Source: Chloroflexota bacterium (GTDB lineage Bacteria; Chloroflexota; Dehalococcoidia; JACVQG01). Taken from it: DNA of 35,504 bases. The position numbers and the translations under genes were made by a program. The first letter of the stretch is position 1, and each line of letters starts with the position of its first letter. Shown one piece after another: positions 29,251-35,504 of this stretch. The stretch is taken from NCBI GenBank assembly GCA_016210545.1, contig JACQTY010000054.1, forward strand, positions 1 through 35,504. Reading direction: 5' to 3'. The notes below the pieces were generated by a model. The model worked only from the letters and a program-made list of their open reading frames with translations. It was not told the DNA's origin and searched no databases.

Positions 29251-31179
29251 TTGGTTATTGATAAGGACGTGCCCAGGCTGGGCAAATGGCGCATTAACGC
29301 CTCCATCTTGCGGTGGGTGGCCATCGTCCTCCCCATTTTGATCCTCGTGGGCGTTGACGTCCTGCGACACAGGATCTTCCCGCAGCAGCTTCACACCTTT
29401 GCCGGTTTTGCCGTGACGTATGTTATCATCATCATTGGCGTTGTGTTGTTTTCCTTCGCCATGTTCGGCCTCGTCAGCCGCCTTCAAGCGAGAGTAACCG
29501 AGCAGAACCGGCGCCTATCGGCTACCAATGCCATTGCGACTGCACTGGCCCGCAACCTGCGGCTGGAAGAGGTGCTGCAAACGGGGCTTAACCACGTGTT
29601 GCAGGTTATGAAAGCCGACTCCGGGCTGATATGCCTTGTAGATTTGGAACACGAAGAGCATACGGTTACTTGCCACCACGGGTTCTCCCCGGATCTGGTC
29701 AACGGCGTCCGTCGGGTCAAGTTGGAGGGCGACCCGATAGCTTATGAAGTCGTTCGCACCGCCCGCCCGGTGGTCCTGGAGCGCATATTTGAAGACCCTC
29801 GGGTCGCCGATATTGCGAAAAGAGAGGGGATCAAGTCGGCCGTAAGCATTCCTCTCCTGTCCGAAGGTGAGGTGAATGGGATCCTGGTTGTAGCCACCCG
29901 GGAAGAACGTCGGTTCACGGCAGATGACAAAGACTTTCTATCTCAAATTGGGCGCCAGTTGGGTATGGCTATCAGAAATGCCCTTCTTTACGACCGCTCC
30001 GAACGCCGCAATCGTGAGCTGGCAGCCCTGGGGGCAGTGGGGAAGGCGGTGACCTCATCTCTTGACCTGGATGAGGTACTCAGCCAGGCGCTGGACGCGG
30101 TGCTGGAAGTGACTGCCGCTGACGCCGCCGAGGTCTGGCTGGTCAGCGATTCGGAGTTGGTCATGTGGGGCCATCGGGGCGACCACCCGGAGGCTTTCTT
30201 GCTGGAAAGCAGCTTCCCAATCGGTAGTGGCCTTCTCGGTGAGGTCGCTGGGAGCCAGGCGCCCATCCTCGCGCACGATCTTGCACGGGACCCCCGGTTC
30301 TCGGGCGAGGAGATAAGCCGGCTGGGTTACAATACGCTGTGTGCCTTGCCTCTCAGGTATCAGAAGCAATGCGTTGGGGTGCTGGCGGTGGCCTCCCTGT
30401 CGGCGGACGTCTTTGGGGAGCCCGGGGACGTGCGCCTGCTGGAATCCATCGGAGAAGGCATCGCGCCAGCTATTGTGAACGCCCGCCTGCACCAGCAGGT
30501 CCAGCTTCTGGCCACGCAACAGGAGCGCGAGCGTATCGCCAGGGAGATGCATGACGGCATGGCCCAGGTGGTGGCTTACATGGGCGCCCAACTCCTGGCT
30601 ATCAAGAAACTTCTCTCGGACGGAAAGGCTGCCGAGGCTAGCGTGGAGCTGTCCGGCATGCAAGAGACGGTGCAGAGGCTGTACGCTGACGTACGGGAGG
30701 GCATTCTGGGGCTGGCCACCGCCTCCGCCGCCGGCCGCGGCCTGGTGCCGGTGCTTGAGGACTATCTTCGTCGCTACCAGGACTCGACCGCTATAGAGGT
30801 GAAGCTAGAAGTGTCGCTGGAAACCGAGGGTCTGCACATTCCTCCCTTTGCCGAGCTGCAAGTTGTCCGCATCGCCCAGGAAGCGCTAAGCAACGTCAGG
30901 AAGCACGCCCGGGCGACCTCCGTAAGAGTAGTCATAACGGGAAACAGCAATGAGTTGGAGGTGGAGGTCAGGGATAACGGCCAGGGATTCGATCCGGCCC
31001 ATCTGCCCTCTACCGGGTGGCCCCGTTTTGGACTTCAGACCATGCGGGAACGCGCCGAGGCAGTCGGCGGCCGGTTTGCCGTTGAGACAGTTCCGGCGGG
31101 AGGCACGACGGTAAGGGTCAGTATGCCGCTACCGGGAGGTAACGGAAGAAAGCGGGGCCATGAGAGTCCTTCTGGCTGA
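29251..31179 (+). CDS. Membrane sensor histidine kinase with two GAF domains
   Basis: A 642-residue kinase. Two transmembrane helices (about 20-40 and 50-72) are followed by a coil and two GAF domains (about 90-245 and 265-425). The HisKA_3 helix holds His434 in REMHDGMAQVV, then a HATPase_c domain with SNVRKHARA and DNGQGFDP. This resembles NreB/DevS-type sensors, but no heme or Fe-S ligand set is evident. TTG 29251 is the best available start (GGAG about nine bases before). Its stop overlaps the response regulator by 20 bases, so they are translationally coupled. It is a close paralogue of the kinase at 31907-33814. Confidence 0.92.
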   Translation: MVIDKDVPRLGKWRINASILRWVAIVLPILILVGVDVLRHRIFPQQLHTFAGFAVTYVIIIIGVVLFSFAMFGLVSRLQARVTEQNRRLSATNAIATALARNLRLEEVLQTGLNHVLQVMKADSGLICLVDLEHEEHTVTCHHGFSPDLVNGVRRVKLEGDPIAYEVVRTARPVVLERIFEDPRVADIAKREGIKSAVSIPLLSEGEVNGILVVATREERRFTADDKDFLSQIGRQLGMAIRNALLYDRSERRNRELAALGAVGKAVTSSLDLDEVLSQALDAVLEVTAADAAEVWLVSDSELVMWGHRGDHPEAFLLESSFPIGSGLLGEVAGSQAPILAHDLARDPRFSGEEISRLGYNTLCALPLRYQKQCVGVLAVASLSADVFGEPGDVRLLESIGEGIAPAIVNARLHQQVQLLATQQERERIAREMHDGMAQVVAYMGAQLLAIKKLLSDGKAAEASVELSGMQETVQRLYADVREGILGLATASAAGRGLVPVLEDYLRRYQDSTAIEVKLEVSLETEGLHIPPFAELQVVRIAQEALSNVRKHARATSVRVVITGNSNELEVEVRDNGQGFDPAHLPSTGWPRFGLQTMRERAEAVGGRFAVETVPAGGTTVRVSMPLPGGNGRKRGHESPSG

Positions 31180-31810
31180 TGACCATGCCCTGTTCCGGGC
31201 CGGCCTGGCCAGTCTGCTTCGGGCGTGGGGGTTTGAAATTGTGGGTGAATCGGGCGACGGCCAGGATGCAGTCGCCAGAGTGCGTCGGCTGCAGCCGGAC
31301 CTGGTCTTTATGGATATCTGTATGCCCGGCATGAACGGTCTGGAGGCTACGCGGGCAATCAAGGCGGAGTTCCCCGGTATCAAGGTGGTGGTGCTGACCG
31401 TTTCCGAGGAGGACCGGGACCTGTTTGAGGCGATCAAGAGCGGCGCCGATGGCTTCTTGCTCAAGAACCTGCAAGAGGAGCAGTTCGCTGAGTTGGTGCG
31501 CCGGCTTAGCCAGGGCGAGCCCATCCTCTCGGCTGGCATGGCCAGAAAACTTCTCGGAGAGTTCGCCCGCCTGAAGACAGGCGAGCGCTCGGGTGAGGAA
31601 AATATCGAGCTGACTGACCGAGAAAAAGGGGTGTTGGAGCTGGTTGCCGGAGGCGGGACGAACAAAGAGGTATCGGCTACGCTGCACATAAGTGAGAACA
31701 CGGTAAACTATCACATGAAAAATATTCTCAGCAAGCTGCAACTCAGGAACCGCGCCGAGGTTGTGGCCTGGGCTCTGCAGCATGGGATTACCCCCAAGAG
31801 CCCAGCCTGA
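31160..31810 (+). CDS. NarL/FixJ-family response regulator
   Basis: A 216-residue regulator with a receiver domain (Asp7-Asp8 pair, phosphoacceptor Asp52 in LVFMDICMPGMNG, conserved VLTVSEE, and a Lys in FLLKNL) and a LuxR-type helix-turn-helix (about 148-208) with GGTNKEVSATLHISENTV. ATG 31160 lies inside the kinase gene and overlaps it by 20 bases. It converges with the second GAF kinase, which has no regulator of its own, so both kinases may feed this one protein (inference). Confidence 0.93.
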   Translation: MRVLLADDHALFRAGLASLLRAWGFEIVGESGDGQDAVARVRRLQPDLVFMDICMPGMNGLEATRAIKAEFPGIKVVVLTVSEEDRDLFEAIKSGADGFLLKNLQEEQFAELVRRLSQGEPILSAGMARKLLGEFARLKTGERSGEENIELTDREKGVLELVAGGGTNKEVSATLHISENTVNYHMKNILSKLQLRNRAEVVAWALQHGITPKSPA

Positions 31811-31906
31811 ACGATAGGCGTCTTTCAATGGACCGTGGATTTTGGGCGTGATTGCCCTCACTGCCATTTGTTCATCGCTCTACATTGGGTCGGCCACCCC
31901 GACCTA

Positions 31907-33814
31907 TTACCTGTGACACGCCTTATCTGCAAGCGGCACCCTTATCACAACTTTGGTGCCGTGTCCCGGTCTTGCCTCGATGGCAAAACTGCCGCCTATA
32001 GATTCAGCCCGTTCTCTCATCGTTTGTAGCCCGAAACGGGGCCATCCTATATGTGCGCGGTTGGCCGGGTCGAAACCCCAGCCGTTGTCAGCTACCTCAC
32101 ACCGTAACTCGCCCCCTTCCGCCGCCAGGGTGACTCGTGCGGCGGTAGCCCTGGCGTGTTTCCTCACGTTGGTAAGGGCTTCTTGAACGATTCGGATGAG
32201 CTGGACCTCGGCCGCCGATGAAATTCGCACCCCTTCGCCTCGGAGCGGAGGCTCAAAATGCACAGGGATGCCAGACATATCCTGGTATCGTTCTACGTAC
32301 TCCTTCATGGCCTCCTGCAGGCCTCCCTCCTCGTGAGAGGCCGTTCTCAGCCCCAGGATACCCTCGCGTACGTCGGCATAGAGTTGCTGGATGGTTACCT
32401 GCATGCTTTGCAGTTCCCCGCTGGCCTCCGCGAACCTCCCGTCCGAATGAAGTTTCTTGAGCGCCAGGATCTTGGTATTGACAAACCCCAGCACCTGGGC
32501 CATCCCATCGTGCATCTCCCGCGAAATGCGCTCGCGCTCCTGCAAGACTGAAAGGCGCTGAATTCGCCGGTACAGCTCGGCATTAGCAATGGCCACGGCG
32601 ATGCGCTCCCCGATGGCTTCCAGGGTCGGCAAGTCTCCAGAATTCCTGAGGGCGTCAGAGGAAAGCGCGGCAACCCCCATCACACCGACCAGTTTGTCCC
32701 GATAAACCAGGGGCAGAGCGCAAAAGGTGTGGTAGCCAGCGTTCACGACCTGTTGGCGTAGAAATCTTGGGTCTGAGGGGAGGTCGTGAATAAGTAGAGG
32801 GGCCCGAGTTTGGGCGACAATTCCCGGGAAGCCTTCGCCTATGGAGAAGCGGCTCGCCTCCACGAATGCTTCGGGGTGAGCGCCCCGATGCAATTGTATT
32901 ACAAGGCTATCCCCATCCGTGAGCCAAATTTCCGCCGCGTCCACTGCCGTGACTTCCAGGACAGTGTCCAGGGAGAGGCGGAGCACATCGTCCAGGTCCA
33001 GTGAAGAGCTAACTGCCTTTCCAACCGTGGCCAGGGCAGCGAGTTCCCGATTCTTGCGCTCCGAGCGCTCAAATAGGACAGCGTTCCGGATCGCCATGCC
33101 CAGTTGGCCGCCTACCGCCTTTAGCAAGTCCTCATCCGCCGGAGTGAAATGCCGCTCTGTTCTCGTCGCCACCGCCAGGATACCATTAACTTCCCCTTCC
33201 GCCAGGAGAGGCGCGCTAATAGCCGACTTGATCCCTTCTCGCCTGCCTGCCTCAGCTACTCGGGGGTCATCGAACACCCGCTCCATGATGACGGGCCTCC
33301 CCGTTCGCACCACTTCTTCCGCGATCGGGTCGTCTCGCAACTTGGCCCGTTGTATGTTGCGGACCACATCTGCGGAGAAACCCCGGTGGCAAACGGCGGA
33401 GTGTTCTTCCTTTGTTTCATCTACGAGACATATGAGGCAGGCATCGGCCTTCATAACTTTCATCACCTGATCAAGCCCGGTCTCCAGCAACTCATCCAGA
33501 CGTAGCTTCTGGCTGGCAGCCACCGCGATTACATTGATGGCCGACAGCCATCGGTTCTGCTCGTTGACTTTTGACTGAAGGGCGTCAGCCACCCGAAATA
33601 CCGTGAAAGAAAAGAGGACAACTCCTATAGCTATGACCGAGTAAGTGAAAAGGAAGCCCGGGATATTATGAAGCTCGCCAAAGAAGAAGGTATGCCGCAG
33701 GATATCCACCGTGACCAAAAATAGAATGGGCAGCGCCATAGTCATCCATTTGAGCAACTGCATGTTGAGGCGTTGCGATAGCCAGTCTCGACCCGTGGTA
33801 TCTACTTTTTTCAT
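31907..33814 (-). CDS. Second membrane GAF-GAF sensor histidine kinase, orphan
   Basis: A 635-residue paralogue of the kinase at 29251. It has two N-terminal membrane helices, two GAF domains, His435 in REMHDGMAQVL and a HATPase_c domain with TNVRKHARA and DNGWGFDP. Alignment by eye is continuous from the membrane region to the C-terminus. I chose ATG 33814 (MKKVDTTGRDW) because upstream in-frame codons up to TTG 33877 have no ribosome site and add a non-membrane stretch; the start is uncertain. No response regulator is adjacent. It ends 96 bases from the regulator at 31160-31810, tail to tail, and is a likely product of gene duplication plus inversion. Confidence 0.9.
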   Translation of the reverse strand: MKKVDTTGRDWLSQRLNMQLLKWMTMALPILFLVTVDILRHTFFFGELHNIPGFLFTYSVIAIGVVLFSFTVFRVADALQSKVNEQNRWLSAINVIAVAASQKLRLDELLETGLDQVMKVMKADACLICLVDETKEEHSAVCHRGFSADVVRNIQRAKLRDDPIAEEVVRTGRPVIMERVFDDPRVAEAGRREGIKSAISAPLLAEGEVNGILAVATRTERHFTPADEDLLKAVGGQLGMAIRNAVLFERSERKNRELAALATVGKAVSSSLDLDDVLRLSLDTVLEVTAVDAAEIWLTDGDSLVIQLHRGAHPEAFVEASRFSIGEGFPGIVAQTRAPLLIHDLPSDPRFLRQQVVNAGYHTFCALPLVYRDKLVGVMGVAALSSDALRNSGDLPTLEAIGERIAVAIANAELYRRIQRLSVLQERERISREMHDGMAQVLGFVNTKILALKKLHSDGRFAEASGELQSMQVTIQQLYADVREGILGLRTASHEEGGLQEAMKEYVERYQDMSGIPVHFEPPLRGEGVRISSAAEVQLIRIVQEALTNVRKHARATAARVTLAAEGGELRCEVADNGWGFDPANRAHIGWPRFGLQTMRERAESIGGSFAIEARPGHGTKVVIRVPLADKACHR

Positions 33815-33971
33815 ATTTGGACCTGTCCATTTTCCTGTTACTCGAAACACCCAGGCACACCATAAAGGCCTTGACAACGTCGCGCGCCCTTGCCGGCGAT
33901 CACTGGACTTGTATCTGAGCCGAGCGGTTCTTCGCTCGAATTTGGTCTTTGCCGGAGTCCCGAGCCGGCGT

Positions 33972-34043
33972 TTACTTCAACTCCTGGAGGTAAGCCAGAA
34001 TGTCGCTGGGCGCCTCCGGCGATAGGCGGTCAAAGGGAGGCAT
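33972..34043 (-). pseudogene. Cytochrome c C-terminal remnant
   Basis: On the minus strand, ATG 34043 opens MPPFDRLSPEAPSDILAYLQ then ELK and stop. This is the standard tail of a class I cytochrome c: the Met axial ligand in MPPF followed by the C-terminal helix. No CxxCH is found upstream in frame, so only the 3' end survives. It lies upstream of the orphan kinase on the same strand. Confidence 0.6.
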
Positions 34044-34366
34044 GATATACCTATGTGGGCATCTTCATGGCTGGTGAGGAAGCAGCCCACATGGTAGAAA
34101 CTCGTCTCCTTCAATATACTATCCCAATGAACGTCGGAGATTCACCACCACGACTGGTAGTTCTGTGGTAAGCTCCTGCTACCCAAACCAGTAGTGTCAG
34201 GCGGCGCGCATCATTGAGGCGACTACCATTTCTGGCAGCAAGGAACTACTACTGCTGAGGGGGACGCGGACAAAGAGACCTGCTAGCATGGATTTTGTGG
34301 CGAGGCAGTATGCCTGATGTGGCATACGCGTGACCATTTATTATTATAAGGAGGGAACGGGACCGT
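34044..34366. other. 323-base intergenic region
   Basis: No gene is seen. It contains the imperfect dyad ACTGGT/ACCAGT (34153-34158 with 34187-34192) and overlapping GGTAG/CTACC, which may fold as a weak terminator or operator. The last 20 bases carry the AAGGAGG ribosome site of the final gene. Confidence 0.4.
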
Positions 34367-35504
34367 ATGAAAAGTCACGGAAGCGGGAAGCGGCTCAGGG
34401 TTTTCTCTCTGCTGGGGTTGTTTGTGGTGCTCGGGGCGTTGGGATTGGCCTGCACCCAGGGGGTTTCCCAGAAAGGCCTGGATGCCGCCAATGCACCGGC
34501 CCAGGCCAAAGAGCGGGAAGCGGCTCAACCGAAGACCCAAGTTTCGCAAAAAGAGAGCGAGCTAACCACAAGGATCGTGCAGACAGGGCAGCTTCAGCCT
34601 GCCCCGGCAGGGGCCCCGGCAGCGGGATGGGCCACGCCTGAGTCCATCCGGGGAGGCTTGAAGCTCGTAGCCACCTTCGACTCCAGCGGCCCGGATGCCT
34701 GGAGCGCCAAAGACCACGCCCTGGTGTACATCACCAGCGAAGGCACGTTAGCCGCGAGCCCCCTCTATGACAAGAAGGCCCCCTATTTTGCGGGCTTCCA
34801 CATCGTAGATGCCTATACTAAGAAGGTGGTCGCGTCGGCGCTTTTCAACGTGGGACAGGAGATCACGGCCTTTCCTCATGGCGTGGACGTCTCGCCGGAT
34901 GGGAAGTGGGCGTATGTGGGCTGGGGGCAAAAGGATGCTGCCGGGCAGCCAGAGGGCGTGGCCGCCATTATCAACATGAGGACCCTGAAGATTGACAAGC
35001 TGCTGAAGCAGGAAAGCTTATACCAGGGGGAAATGCGCAGCCAGCGTCTTCATCACGTCCAGGCGTTCAGGGACTCGAAGGGACAGGACCGGGTGATCCT
35101 GCAATGGGGGTTTGGGGCGGATGGCGGCCCACACTTCATCCTCGACCCCAAGAACGACAACAAGGTAGTGAAGGCGATCACCTACGATGACGTGAAGCCA
35201 ATGGGCCACCCGTTCACGACCCCCAGCCCCGATGGCAAGTACATCTATGTCTCCATGGGTTCGCCCGAAATCCGGGAGGGCGAAGGTTTTAGGGCTGGGA
35301 TAGCCAAGGTTAACCTGGAGGACGGGTCCGTAACCGTCATCCATAGCGTGGGGAGCCATCCCATCGGCATCACGCACACGGCGGATGGCAGGTTCACGTA
35401 TGTAGTTGACGGTTCCAACAGCCTCGTCTTCAAGGTCGACAACGGGACCAACCAGATTGTAGGGCGTACCAGCGCCGGCGTGGCTGGGCCATACGGTATA
35501 GCCT
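34367..35504 (+). CDS. Beta-propeller-like lipoprotein, truncated by the window end
   Basis: An open frame with no stop before base 35504 (379 codons visible). The signal ends LGLAC with Cys29 as the lipid site, followed by a Gln/Lys/Pro linker to about residue 95. The remainder shows repeated blade-like strands: PHGVDVSPDGKWAYVGWG, HPFTTPSPDGKYIYVSMG and HPIGITHTADGRFTYVVDG, each with the DG-(K/R)-x-x-Y pattern of YncE/NosZ/cytochrome d1-type propellers. Histidines precede most blades (PHG, LHH, PHF, HP). It may be a cytochrome d1-like or nitrous-oxide-reductase-like propeller without its cofactor domain; the missing C-terminus could decide. AAGGAGG lies 12 bases before ATG 34367. Confidence 0.8.
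   Translation, partial: MKSHGSGKRLRVFSLLGLFVVLGALGLACTQGVSQKGLDAANAPAQAKEREAAQPKTQVSQKESELTTRIVQTGQLQPAPAGAPAAGWATPESIRGGLKLVATFDSSGPDAWSAKDHALVYITSEGTLAASPLYDKKAPYFAGFHIVDAYTKKVVASALFNVGQEITAFPHGVDVSPDGKWAYVGWGQKDAAGQPEGVAAIINMRTLKIDKLLKQESLYQGEMRSQRLHHVQAFRDSKGQDRVILQWGFGADGGPHFILDPKNDNKVVKAITYDDVKPMGHPFTTPSPDGKYIYVSMGSPEIREGEGFRAGIAKVNLEDGSVTVIHSVGSHPIGITHTADGRFTYVVDGSNSLVFKVDNGTNQIVGRTSAGVAGPYGIA

Overview
The window reads as chromosomal DNA of an uncultured, probably anaerobic or microaerophilic bacterium. The best guess is a Chloroflexota relative (Dehalococcoidia-like). This is inferred from gene content: reductive-dehalogenase-family proteins, an acetyl-CoA synthase without a CO dehydrogenase gene beside it, TAXI-type TRAP transport, several NarL-type sensor kinases with GAF or PAS domains, many lipoproteins, and frequent TTG/GTG starts. 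No rRNA, tRNA, CRISPR array, transposase or phage gene was found.

Region A (1-2.5 kb) holds the C-terminal half of a reductive-dehalogenase-like gene broken by an in-frame amber codon, then a PAS histidine kinase and its NarL/FixJ response regulator, closed by a strong terminator. Region B (2.5-12.9 kb) is a co-directional cluster: two ferredoxin-type proteins, a TAXI substrate-binding lipoprotein, a fused TRAP permease, two ABC-type substrate-binding lipoproteins with no ABC permease or ATPase nearby, a full reductive-dehalogenase-like protein with no Tat signal, and an acetyl-CoA synthase (AcsB-like) protein with all six A-cluster cysteines. This is the best candidate for an undescribed system: corrinoid/Fe-S and Ni/Fe-S chemistry beside dedicated uptake proteins.

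Region C (12.9-15.7 kb) is a repeat-rich intergenic stretch, a small DUF4242-like protein, a DUF3179 lipoprotein and a tiny CPxC membrane protein. Region D (15.7-26.0 kb) is a mercury/heavy-metal and thiol-redox island: merR with a classic long-spacer operator-promoter, merA, a frameshifted HMA lipoprotein, a CPxC membrane protein, a decayed HMA copy, a conserved lipoprotein, an HMA chaperone, a P1B-type ATPase with YPC in place of CPC, an Lgt paralogue lacking the HGG histidine, a GDCCVxC-type protein, a broken glutaredoxin, and on the minus strand a CcdA/TlpA pair, an SRPBCC protein and a DsrE-like protein. Fragments of tlpA and dsrE are duplicated here, and one junction carries a small inverted-repeat element that the other lacks. 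MerR probably drives merR-merA and possibly genes downstream; CcdA and TlpA would carry reductant outward.

Region E (26-35.5 kb) holds a Crp-family regulator, a collagen-like lipoprotein with a duplicated His/Met-containing domain, two Cys/Lys micropeptides, a c-type cytochrome lipoprotein, two paralogous GAF-GAF histidine kinases with one response regulator between them, a cytochrome c 3' remnant, and a beta-propeller-like lipoprotein that runs off the end. A 15-16 bp palindrome is shared by the Crp-gene upstream region and the upstream region of the DUF4242-like gene, suggesting a small regulon.
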